Shown: positions 51,116-59,219 of the stretch, one piece after another
Layout of the letters: each line of letters opens with the position of its first letter
Numbering within the stretch: position 1 is the first letter of the stretch
DNA from: JAWUWD01 sp034112085
GTDB lineage: Bacteria > Bacteroidota > Bacteroidia > Cytophagales > Cyclobacteriaceae
Length of the DNA stretch: 60,295 nt
Assembly (NCBI GenBank): GCA_034112085.1
Contig: JAWUWD010000005.1
Span: forward strand, 1-60,295
Direction: 5' to 3'
The notes under the pieces: model-generated
What the model was told of the DNA's origin: nothing
Databases searched by the model: none
The model's input: only the letters and a program-made list of their open reading frames with translations
Position numbers and translations under genes: made by a program

Positions 51116-53068
51116 TTATATTAAAGTTACGTCAGCAAAAACTTCCAAAGTGGCAGGGCCATCATGTGCAAACAACTGTTTCATTGCCTCATCCAATTCT
51201 TCTTGCTTGGTGACACGAATACCCAGCGCTCCACAGCTCGTAGCGAAGTCAGCAAAATTTGGATTTTGAAGTGATGTCTGCCAGACATCAAGTTCATCTG
51301 CCCGCTGCTCTTTGGAAATTTTACCAAGTTCGTTATTGTTAATCAAGATATGTTTGATGGGCATTTTGTATTTCACTGCAGTGGAAATCTCTCCCATATA
51401 TTGTCCAAAACCTCCATCGCCTGTCACTGCTATCACAGGTCGTCTGTCTCTAACTGCTGCCCAAGCTCCCATAGCTGCCGGATAGCCAAAACCGATAGAA
51501 CCTAGATATCCTGACATTAAGAAAGAATGATTTTTAGGTTCGAAGTAACGCCCAAAAGAATAGGCATTGTTACCAACATCCACACACATCACTGCGTCAT
51601 CTGGGGCTAGTCGATTCATTGCTTCAAACACAGCCACAGAACTTAATCCATGTCCTTTATCATCCTTAAGTCTGTTAGCTTTTTCCTCTCGCCAAAGCTC
51701 CCATCTTTTTTTGATGTCTGGTCGTTGATCTTGCGCTACATTGTTATTCAGCTTATCATTGAAGATTTTTGCAGTCACCCCTATTTCTCCCCAAACAGGA
51801 ACTTCAATGTCATGAAACTTAGACAAGGCCATTCTGTCAAAGTCTACCTGAATAGTAGGCATCTTAGGAGTAATACCTGTGTGATTTGAGAATGATGCAC
51901 CAAAAACTATGAGTAAATCTGCTTCGTTCATTACCCAACTAGCTATTGGAGTGCCACTCCTTCCCAAGACGCCACATCCTAGAGGGTGGTGATCAGAAAT
52001 CTGTCCTTTCCCTTTAAAAGTGGTCAATACGGGCGCATTGAGTTTTTCAGCCATTGCAATCACTTCATCCATATTGAATCTTGCTCCATGACCAACTATG
52101 ATTACTGGTCGTTTTGCCTTGTTCAATAATTTCATAGCATCCTCAACGACCGTTGTTGGAGGAGCTATTTTATCTTCCGCTAATCTCTTTGTTAATTTTT
52201 TGATGGTTTTATCTGGTGCAGGTTGTTTCTGCATGTCATCTGGAAAAGTAAGATGAGATACTTCTCTGTTGGCTATGGCTCCTTTGATCGCCCGAATCAT
52301 CAACTCGCTGTGCTTACTATTAGGTAATACCCGATGATTGAAATCTACAACTGACTCGAAAGCCTGTACTAAATCAACCTCTTGGAAGGCTCCAGTTCCA
52401 ATAACTTGTGACTGCACTTGACCAGAAAGCACTAACATTGGTGAACGATCATTTTTGGCATCCCACATACCGGTGAACATATTGGTCGCGCCAGGCCCTG
52501 CTATACCAAAACAGGCCGCTGGGCGACCTGTCAATTTTCCGTATGCTGAAGCTGCAAAAGCACCTGCTCCTTCGTGACGTATGCCTATAAATGTAAGCTT
52601 ATCTTTCTTCTCTAGTCTACGCATGGCGTCAGCAACACCTAGATTGGAGTGACCTACCATACCAAAAACTGTATCAACTCCTGCTTCAACCATAGTTTCC
52701 ATCATCACATCTGAGATAGTCACTTCATGAGCAGGCTCATCTTCTACACCCACATATACGCCATCATCTCTGATGTCTATTGGATAGGTAATGATGCGAT
52801 CATCATGCCCCCCAGGCGACTGTCCTGTGCAAGGATCAAAATCCCATCCATGCCAAGGGCATCTCAAAAGACCGTTTTCGATGGAACCTTCTCCTAATGG
52901 CCCTCCTTGATGGGGGCATCTATTGTCAAGCCCGGAAAATTTTCCTTCATAGTGAGTCAGACAGATACCTTTATGATTGGCGGTAACTGTGGTAACTCTT
53001 CCTTCTGGCAATTCTGCTGGAGAATTTAGTACTCTGTGCCATGAAATGTTAATTGATTTATCGGACAT
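51116..53068 (-). CDS. Rieske domain fused to ThDP-dependent pyruvate-oxidase-like enzyme (redox operon gene 1)
   Basis: A 650-residue fusion. Residues 1-110 are a Rieske [2Fe-2S] domain with Cys51, His53, Cys70 and His73 (CPHQGGPLGEG and CPWHGWDF). Residues 115-650 are a full ThDP enzyme of the acetolactate synthase/pyruvate oxidase family: the activating Glu166 in IRHEGAGAFAASAYG, GIAGPGATNMFTG, TGAFQEVDLVQAF (the FQE motif), and the ThDP-binding site AVTGDGGFGQYMGE with NNNELGKISKE near residues 545-580. The fusion suggests that electrons from a 2-keto acid or similar substrate pass from ThDP/FAD to the cluster. It is the first gene of the operon; the 817 bases upstream include its promoter. 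Confidence 0.93.
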   Translation of the reverse strand: MSDKSINISWHRVLNSPAELPEGRVTTVTANHKGICLTHYEGKFSGLDNRCPHQGGPLGEGSIENGLLRCPWHGWDFDPCTGQSPGGHDDRIITYPIDIRDDGVYVGVEDEPAHEVTISDVMMETMVEAGVDTVFGMVGHSNLGVADAMRRLEKKDKLTFIGIRHEGAGAFAASAYGKLTGRPAACFGIAGPGATNMFTGMWDAKNDRSPMLVLSGQVQSQVIGTGAFQEVDLVQAFESVVDFNHRVLPNSKHSELMIRAIKGAIANREVSHLTFPDDMQKQPAPDKTIKKLTKRLAEDKIAPPTTVVEDAMKLLNKAKRPVIIVGHGARFNMDEVIAMAEKLNAPVLTTFKGKGQISDHHPLGCGVLGRSGTPIASWVMNEADLLIVFGASFSNHTGITPKMPTIQVDFDRMALSKFHDIEVPVWGEIGVTAKIFNDKLNNNVAQDQRPDIKKRWELWREEKANRLKDDKGHGLSSVAVFEAMNRLAPDDAVMCVDVGNNAYSFGRYFEPKNHSFLMSGYLGSIGFGYPAAMGAWAAVRDRRPVIAVTGDGGFGQYMGEISTAVKYKMPIKHILINNNELGKISKEQRADELDVWQTSLQNPNFADFATSCGALGIRVTKQEELDEAMKQLFAHDGPATLEVFADVTLI

Positions 53069-53885
53069 AGTTGATGTTTAAATTTCTTTAAGATAAATAG
53101 GTAAACAATTAAATTTTGTATTGCTCAGTACACTTTGTTCTTTAATGAGATTTTCATCATTTGAATAAGTTAGTAAAAAATATTAGCATTGGATCAATGA
53201 TGATATATCAATAATCACGTGATAACTTATGCCTGGTCAGACAGCTAAGTCAAAACTTATGTTTTCTCGACATCCTCTTTAGCTAACAATTCGTGATCTT
53301 GCTCCAGGTTTTTTTATACTTAACTTTCCATTTTGTTCATTTATTTTCATAATGTATTATAATTATTGATGCAAATATTACGGATAACTCGTTGTTTTGG
53401 TTAGGCTGGTTTTCCCTATTGATGGTCAATATTTCCCTTCGCGACATTCATTATAAATTTCGCATTTGAACCTACCATATTCACGCATCCATAAGTCTTC
53501 TGAGAAATTTCTGGTGTTTGCTTTGTTCTTGACGAAGTCATCTTCTAAACTTCATTGTGGTTGATTTTTTACTAATTATCGACTTTGAGCATTGCTCAGA
53601 AAATGAAATCCAAAGAGTGCCGGTTTGTCATGAGGTACTTTGGCTATTCTAACCTCTAAATGACCTCTCTACTAATAAATAGGTTGCGAGATAATCTCAC
53701 GAAATTGAATTCGGGGTTGAAAGGAAGAATTCACCACTATTGGGGAATTCTTTCATAACTCTCTAAGGAGAAAACACCTTACTTTTGTTTATATCAAATT
53801 CAGCAAAGTGTTGAGATTCATTAAAAGGTACATAATTAATCACAACAATAACTCAATCTACTTTTAATCTTTAAAATTCATTGTA
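53069..53885. other. Long intergenic region with decayed coding scraps
   Basis: No intact gene is seen. On the - strand two scraps read like protein: 53576-53662 (LEVRIAKVPHDKPALFGFHF, no start codon in frame) and 53426-53541 (DDFVKNKANTRNFSEDLW, then MREYGRFKCEIYNECREG to a stop). A third, from ATG 53350, is described separately. They lie upstream of the Rieske operon and probably are leftovers of genes. An 8-bp stem AAGAATTC/GAATTCTT at 53725-53752 is near the YHS gene. The promoter of the operon must be within about 53069-53300, but I could not pick it out. Confidence 0.4.
53257..53350 (-). pseudogene. Short peptide ORF interrupted by a one-base slip in a 7-A run
   Basis: ATG 53350 starts MKINEQNGKLSIK, then a run of seven A throws the frame off. 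With six A the frame would go on as NLEQDHELLAKEDVEKT and stop at 53257. The whole peptide would have 30 residues. The KLSIKNL ... ELLAKEDV pattern resembles leader sequences of Bacteroidota ribosomal peptides (KLSL...ELLSKEE), but there is no glycine-rich or Cys-rich core. As it stands it is a broken or homopolymer-miscalled gene. Low confidence. Confidence 0.35.
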
Positions 53886-54269
53886 ATGAAAAAGGAACCA
53901 CAATATCTAGAAAATGGTAAAGCGTTGAAAGGGCATGATCCTTTGAGTGTATATGCTGGAAAAGCAACTATGGGGAATGAAAGTATTACCTCCATTTATG
54001 AAGACGCCATCTACCAGTTTAGATCTACAGAGAACAAAAAGGTGTTTGATGAATCTCCAGAAAAATACGCTCCCAAATATGGTGGTTATTGTTCAATTGC
54101 AATAAGTGAAGGAAGTCTTGTCGAGGCAAATCCACATAGTGTGGTAATTCAAGATGGTTCATTACATGTTTTTTACAAAGATGAAGAAGAAGATACTCAA
54201 GACGAGTGGAACGAAAATCCTATTGAAAATAAAAAACGAGCTGAAATTGAATGGGGAAAACTTCTTTAG
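53886..54269 (+). CDS. YHS-domain protein
   Basis: A 127-residue protein of the YHS family, found in copper- or metal-handling proteins and as stand-alone modules. LENGKALKGHDPLSVYAGKA is the entry block, IYQFRSTENKKVFDESPEKYAPKYGGYCSIAIS is the core (key residues F-S-ENK, PEKYAPxYGGYC) and DGSLHVFYKDEE the end; the family's substrate Cys is in GGYC near residue 69. It has no signal peptide. It may bind a metal ion. It stands alone, 817 bases after the start of the Rieske operon on the other strand. Confidence 0.85.
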   Translation: MKKEPQYLENGKALKGHDPLSVYAGKATMGNESITSIYEDAIYQFRSTENKKVFDESPEKYAPKYGGYCSIAISEGSLVEANPHSVVIQDGSLHVFYKDEEEDTQDEWNENPIENKKRAEIEWGKLL

Positions 54270-54283
54270 GTGAAAACCTTAAG
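54264..54283 (+). terminator. Hairpin at the YHS gene end (weak terminator candidate)
   Basis: CTTTAGGT-GAAA-ACCTTAAG forms an 8-bp stem with one mismatch and a GAAA tetraloop; it overlaps the stop codon of the YHS gene. There is no T-run after it, so its role as terminator is doubtful. Confidence 0.3.
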
Positions 54284-54519
54284 AAAAAAATGCACACCTA
54301 CGATTATCATTCAACATATTCATGTATGGACTCCTCGCTTGTCTAATTGACTTTATAAGTTGAGATGTATTTTTTACAAAAGTATAGAGTTCTTCGATTT
54401 CATCTGAGCAAAATCTACACAGGGACTTAGGATAAGTTAAATACGTTTACTTTCTACATGCTTCAGTTTATAGGTTTTGTGGTAAATTGAGTAAGTTTTT
54501 CCTTGAAGCATTTAGATAT

Positions 54520-54940
54520 ATGAATGATAAAATTAGAAACAGAAAAGTAGATGAACGTGATTACGAAGTCATTTCAGAGCTCAGTTCTCAATTTGGATAT
54601 AAAAGTTAAAGACCGAATTTGTTCTTTACTTAGGCATGAGTATCACCTGGTTTGTGTAGCTTAAAAAAATGAAATTGTCATTGGTTTTATTCAAGCCATT
54701 TTCACCATGCGGTTAACATCTGAACTATTCTTAGAAATAGGTGGCTTAGTAGTAAAAGTCTCTGAAAGAGAAAAAGGAATTGAGGAAATGCTAGTCCAAC
54801 ATCTTGATACTTTGGTGAATAATGGCACAGAGATAAGAGTTCGCTGCATCTCAATTCGAGAAGACGCTCACAGGTTTTATAGTAATATCAACTATATTGA
54901 ATTCAAAGAACAAAAGGTATTCTCAAAAAAGACTAAATGA
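54520..54940 (+). pseudogene. Broken GNAT acetyltransferase gene
   Basis: ATG 54520 begins MNDKIRNRKVDERDYEVISE then LSSQFGYKS and a stop (54607). The next frame (from 54605) continues VKDRICSLLRHEYHLVCVA, meets a stop at 54662, and goes on as KNEIVIGFIQAIFTMRL, LFLEIGGLVVKVSEREKG, LVQHLDTLV and HRFYSNINYIEFKEQKVF to TGA 54940. This is the layout of a GNAT N-acetyltransferase (entry strand, acetyl-CoA loop in the EREKGIEEML place, FYxxxxY end) with one frameshift and one in-frame stop. Its stop overlaps the RidA-family start as ATGA, so it once was the first gene of an operon. The open 54707-54940 part alone would miss the N-terminal half. Confidence 0.7.
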
Positions 54941-55389
54941 GTGTCATTGAAAATAAATTAAATGAACTTGGAATTAAGTTGGGTCAGCCTAAAGCTCCTG
55001 TAGCAAATTATATTGGGTCTAAAAGATGCGGAAACATGCTTTTTGTCTCAGGCAGAAAAAGCCAATTGATTGGAGCTGTAGGGACTGATGTCACTGAAGC
55101 TCAGGCAAAGGAGGCTGCTAAAAATACTGTGGTTATGATGTTGGCTATTATAAAAAGAGACATTGGTGATTTGGATCTGATTGAAGGCATACTCAAGCTG
55201 CAAGGCTATATTCGATCATCAGATGACTTTACTAGGCAACCGCAAGTCCTTGATGGAGCTTCTGAACTACTTATCGAATTATTTGGTGAAAATGGTCATC
55301 ATGCACGAACGGCTACAGGTGTTAATCAATTACCATTTGGAGCTACAATACAGCTAGATATGGTTTTAAATTTGAAGTCAAAAAAATAG
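54937..55389 (+). CDS. RidA/YjgF-family protein
   Basis: A 150-residue member of the RidA/YjgF superfamily in its longer form (IENKLNELGIKLGQPKAPVANY, then CGNMLFVSGRKSQ and VLDGASELLIELFGENGHHARTATGV, cut here to key residues GHHARTATGV). Family members hydrolyse reactive enamine/imine intermediates; RidA itself deaminates 2-aminoacrylate, and one branch is 2-aminomuconate deaminase. The usual Arg of RidA is seen in ARTATG. The Bacteroidota variants of this sort are not characterised. It is coupled to the broken GNAT gene by ATGA and may be expressed by a remnant promoter. Function by family only. Confidence 0.85.
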   Translation: MSVIENKLNELGIKLGQPKAPVANYIGSKRCGNMLFVSGRKSQLIGAVGTDVTEAQAKEAAKNTVVMMLAIIKRDIGDLDLIEGILKLQGYIRSSDDFTRQPQVLDGASELLIELFGENGHHARTATGVNQLPFGATIQLDMVLNLKSKK

Positions 55390-55439
55390 ATTAGAACTAG
55401 TAATTGCTACTTTCTTTTCTCACTCTATTATGCTAATCC

Positions 55440-57833
55440 TTACTCGGACCTTATCGAATTTACTGGATTAGCCAAAGAAGCATAAATAGATTGATAGCTC
55501 ACTGTTAGTAATCCAATCGTCAAAGCTAAAAACCCTGCAAGAGCAAAGGTCAACATTGAAGAAATTGATAATAAATCGATCTTGTATTGAAATTCACTAA
55601 TCCAACTTGAAACCGCCATATAAGAAACGGGTATTGCCAGAACACAGGCCATTAAAATCAAGATTACGAATTCCTTGGTTAGTACTTGTACCACTTGCGT
55701 AACACTCGACCCTAGTACTTTTCTGATCCCTATTTCTTTACTTCTCTGCTCAGCCATGTATGATGACAATCCAAAAAGACCCAAACAAGCGATAAAAATT
55801 GCCAGCCAAGTAAAGTTTATCACCAACCCAGAAAACTCGTCATCAGACTCAAACATCTGGGCAAACTCCTGCTCAAAGAACTGGTATTCAAATGGATAAT
55901 CTCCATAGATACCGCTCCAAACACTTTCTATGTGAGTTAATGCAGCTTGGGTATTTTCATTGATTTTTATTGACAAATTGCCATTGGCATCCGGATTGTA
56001 AAACATAATAAGTGGTTCAATGCTGTGGCGCATAGAAGCAAAATGAAAATCTTTTACAATACCTATTATTGTTCTTTCCTGATCATTGCCCATAGTGAGT
56101 TTCTTACCTAAGGCATCGCTCCATCCTACCTGTCTGATAAATGCCTCGTTTACTAAAATCCCGTCTTGTTCATCTGTACCATGCTCGGGAGAATAGTTTC
56201 TTCCATCTATTACCTCCATATCCATCACATCGAGATAATGCTCATCAAAAGAAAGTGCACTGACTATCCAATTCTCCTCATCTTCTGGTACACCTTCAGG
56301 AGTAACCCCTGTTCGGCCAAATGTTCTCCCTGGCATATTATTAGACATCCCGGCATCGGCAATTCCCTCGTACTCCAGAAGTTGGTTTCTAAATGCCACC
56401 ATGTTTTGTGACAGAGTTTGATCATTCATGCGAACATTTACAATTTGTTCTTTCGAGAATCCTAAACTTTTCTTCTTAAGAAAATCCAGTTGCTTATTAA
56501 TAAATAAGGTAGCGACTATTAATGTGATAGAAACCACAAACTGCATGACAACCAAAACCTTTCTCAATGCCACACCACTTTTACTTGTTTGAAAATTTCC
56601 TCGCAGGATATTAACAGCATTGAATCCTGATAGAACAAAAGCAGGGTATACACCTGCAAGTACTCCTATACCTAAAGTAACGATAACTATGAACAACAAA
56701 ATTTGAGAATTGGATGACAAATAGGATAAAATATTCTCCTCAAACCCAAGTTGGGCATATGGAGAAACTAAACCTATCATTATGAAGCTCAAAAGCAACG
56801 CAATAAGGCAGACTAGTATGGATTCACTTAGGTGCTGATTAATCAAAGATTGTCGTTGGGCGCCAAGCACTTTACGTACACCAACTTCCTTGGCCCTGGT
56901 TGACGACTTGGCAGTCGAAAGATTCATGAAATTGAAAGCGGCAATAAGAATGACAAAGATGGCTATGGCTGACAAAGAATATACATATACAACATCCCCT
57001 TTGTTGTTATTATTACCATCAAATAGAATTTGGGAAGATTGTAAATGCGCATCTTCAAGAGCCTGCAATTTTGTAACCCAAAATTCAGGAACTTCATTTG
57101 CATGACTAAGAACATTCATCTGATCTTCAACTTCCTTTGACTTTGCTGGATCACTCACTTTAATATATCCTAACATTCCAAGACCTCGCCAACTGCTCAA
57201 ATAGGACGCACGACTAGAATCGGCCTGCGAAGGATAAAGAGACATCAGAAGATCAAGTTTGAGATGCGACTTTTCATTAATTTCTTCCATTACGCCTACC
57301 ACTTCCCAGTCTTCTTCATTGATTCGCACAATTTCTCCAATTGCTGGCTCATTCTTAAATGTCCTGTCAGCAAGTTCTGAGGATAAAATAACCTTGCGTG
57401 GAGCGCTAAACTTTGAAGTATCACTGCCTTCTTTCAGCGGAAAATTAAACATGTCAAAAAATGAAGTTTCTACGGATTTAGCATCTTCAGTGAAAACTTC
57501 GTGCTCCCCATTCAAAATTCTTACTCTCCCTTGCCCTGATATCCGAGTAGAAGCAATTATATCTGTTATTCCTTGCTCAGCCGCATGAGTCATTATCGGG
57601 TTAGTAATGCCTACATTATTACTGGAGACACCCAGTGCTTTATCTATAGTGGTCACTCGAAAAATATGGCTAGAGTCCTTGTGAAATTTATCGTAACTCA
57701 GCTCACTTTGAACGTAAACGTATATCATAGTGAAACAGGATAATCCGATTGCCAACCCAAGGATATTTATAAATGAAGCTCCTTTACTTTTTACAAACCC
57801 TCTGAGGGCTACTTTTATGTAATTTTTCAGCAT
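55440..57833 (-). CDS. FtsX/MacB-type ABC transporter permease
   Basis: 797 residues from ATG 57833 (MLKNYIKVALRGFVKSKGAS), which starts the classical cytoplasmic helix; the frame extends 5' without conserved content. The layout is four-plus-four helices: TM1 with INILGLAIGLSCFTMIYVYV, a ~220-residue periplasmic MacB-like domain, helices near ILIAAFNFMNLSTAKSSTRAKEVGVRKVLGAQR, a second periplasmic part and a repeat ending SYMAEQRSKEIGIRKVLGSS. Such permeases export peptides, lipids or drugs. No ABC ATPase gene is next to it, so the partner is elsewhere. Monocistronic. Confidence 0.92.
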   Translation of the reverse strand: MLKNYIKVALRGFVKSKGASFINILGLAIGLSCFTMIYVYVQSELSYDKFHKDSSHIFRVTTIDKALGVSSNNVGITNPIMTHAAEQGITDIIASTRISGQGRVRILNGEHEVFTEDAKSVETSFFDMFNFPLKEGSDTSKFSAPRKVILSSELADRTFKNEPAIGEIVRINEEDWEVVGVMEEINEKSHLKLDLLMSLYPSQADSSRASYLSSWRGLGMLGYIKVSDPAKSKEVEDQMNVLSHANEVPEFWVTKLQALEDAHLQSSQILFDGNNNNKGDVVYVYSLSAIAIFVILIAAFNFMNLSTAKSSTRAKEVGVRKVLGAQRQSLINQHLSESILVCLIALLLSFIMIGLVSPYAQLGFEENILSYLSSNSQILLFIVIVTLGIGVLAGVYPAFVLSGFNAVNILRGNFQTSKSGVALRKVLVVMQFVVSITLIVATLFINKQLDFLKKKSLGFSKEQIVNVRMNDQTLSQNMVAFRNQLLEYEGIADAGMSNNMPGRTFGRTGVTPEGVPEDEENWIVSALSFDEHYLDVMDMEVIDGRNYSPEHGTDEQDGILVNEAFIRQVGWSDALGKKLTMGNDQERTIIGIVKDFHFASMRHSIEPLIMFYNPDANGNLSIKINENTQAALTHIESVWSGIYGDYPFEYQFFEQEFAQMFESDDEFSGLVINFTWLAIFIACLGLFGLSSYMAEQRSKEIGIRKVLGSSVTQVVQVLTKEFVILILMACVLAIPVSYMAVSSWISEFQYKIDLLSISSMLTFALAGFLALTIGLLTVSYQSIYASLANPVNSIRSE

Positions 57834-58042
57834 AACGTTGTTATTTGAGTAGTTGTAAGTCTTTGATATTGTAAGCCTCAAAGGGTTGTTGACCAATGAA
57901 ACATTAGTAATAGTACACAAATCACCCTGAGTTTACTCAACTATTTATATGAGCGGAAGTATATCCTCACTAAGGTAATCTCTCGAGAAATTGGTTTAGT
58001 ATATTTGACCTCATGGAATCTGGAGTAAAATGACAAGGCATT

Positions 58043-58147
58043 ATGAAAAGAGGATATTTACAGTATTTGATTATTTCAGTCACAATAATTGGATGTAGTT
58101 CGGAGCCAGATCGCGTACTACAGAGAACTCGATTTACAGATAAATAA
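58043..58147 (+). CDS. Tiny lipoprotein, 34 residues
   Basis: ATG 58043 to TAA 58145 encodes MKRGYLQYLIISVTIIGC followed by SSEPDRVLQRTRFTDK. It has a complete lipoprotein signal with lipobox TIIGC and only 17 residues after processing (CSSEPDRVLQRTRFTDK). It ends 8 bases before the amine-oxidase-like gene, so it should be on the same message. Either a very small lipoprotein or the remnant of a longer gene. Short for an automatic caller. Confidence 0.55.
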   Translation: MKRGYLQYLIISVTIIGCSSEPDRVLQRTRFTDK

Positions 58148-58155
58148 TTCACTAT

Positions 58156-59217
58156 ATGAACGAAAAATCGCATGCCAAGTATATCATTATAGGAGCAGGA
58201 CTATCTGGTTTGACGACTGCTTATGAACTGCTACAACAAGGTGAAGATGATTTCATTATTCTAGAAGGAAGAAACCGCATTGGTGGTAGGATAAATACAA
58301 AAAACAACATCGACCTTGGAGCTACTTGGTTTCAAGATTATCATTCTACCTTATCCGAACTCATGGTAAAAATGGGCATCAAGGCGTTTGATCAATATAG
58401 CATCGGTAAAGGAGTTTTAGTGTATAATGAAATGGCTCCTGCTCATTATTTTGAAAGCGATCCGAGTACTCCCGCAGCTAATAGAATTGGTGGAGGCTCG
58501 ACTACACTCATTGATGAATTGGCGAAACCTCTTTTAGGAAAAGTAATTCTTAACACCACTGTTAATGAGGTTATTGATAATAATGATGGTATTAGCATTC
58601 AAACTGAAGGTGGTGCATATTCTTGTGATAAAGTGATCATCACCACTCCTCCCAAAATAGCTAATCTTTTAAATTATGATCCGGCACTCCCTGAGAATTT
58701 GATTGATGTGATGTCAAATACTCATACTTGGATGAGTAATGCGATCAAGGTAGGTATTACTTATAAAGACGCTTTCTGGCGCGGAAAGAATCTGTCTGGT
58801 ACTGTTATAAATCAAACTGGCCCTGTGACAGAAATTTATGATCATTCGGATATTACTGATACAAATTTTGGTTTGATGGGATTTGTGAATGAGAATCTAA
58901 GGAGTGAGTCTTTCGGAAGTCGTCAAGAGATGATTTTGAGCTATCTAGAGAAATATTTAGGGAGTGAGGTGAGAGGCTATTTGAACTATCACGAAAAGGA
59001 TTGGTCTGAAGATAAATATACTGCTGTAGAACTGACTCCTCTTTACAGTATGCCTCAATATGGTCATCCGTTGTTTCAAAATGCTTATATGGATGGAAAA
59101 TTGCTTTTCTCTGGTGCAGAAACTTCTCCGGTCTATGGAGGCTATATGGAGGGTGCGGTATATAGCGGTTTATATATCGCTAATAAATTATTGAATAAAT
59201 CATTCGCTAAAAGTTGA
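58156..59217 (+). CDS. FAD-dependent amine-oxidase-like protein
   Basis: A 353-residue flavoprotein of the flavin-containing amine oxidase type (also like protoporphyrinogen oxidase). The FAD Rossmann site IIIGAGLSGLTTAYELL is at residues 10-26, the acidic second strand IILEGRNRIGGRIN at 35-47, and the C-terminal FAD contact GAETSPVYGGYMEGAVYSGLYIAN near residue 320. The substrate domain is between. The length is shorter than the usual 450 residues. Amine, amino-acid or carotenoid-like oxidation is possible; the substrate is not readable. The next gene starts 3 bases after its stop. Confidence 0.9.
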   Translation: MNEKSHAKYIIIGAGLSGLTTAYELLQQGEDDFIILEGRNRIGGRINTKNNIDLGATWFQDYHSTLSELMVKMGIKAFDQYSIGKGVLVYNEMAPAHYFESDPSTPAANRIGGGSTTLIDELAKPLLGKVILNTTVNEVIDNNDGISIQTEGGAYSCDKVIITTPPKIANLLNYDPALPENLIDVMSNTHTWMSNAIKVGITYKDAFWRGKNLSGTVINQTGPVTEIYDHSDITDTNFGLMGFVNENLRSESFGSRQEMILSYLEKYLGSEVRGYLNYHEKDWSEDKYTAVELTPLYSMPQYGHPLFQNAYMDGKLLFSGAETSPVYGGYMEGAVYSGLYIANKLLNKSFAKS

Positions 59218-59219
59218 TA

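Noticed and set aside
54707..54940. Stand-alone 77-residue gene
   Set aside because: It is the C-terminal half of a broken GNAT gene, and the missing half can be read upstream.
57834..57920. N-terminal extension of the FtsX/MacB permease
   Set aside because: The 29 residues are polar and unlike the family start; the ATG at 57833 begins with the conserved cytoplasmic helix.
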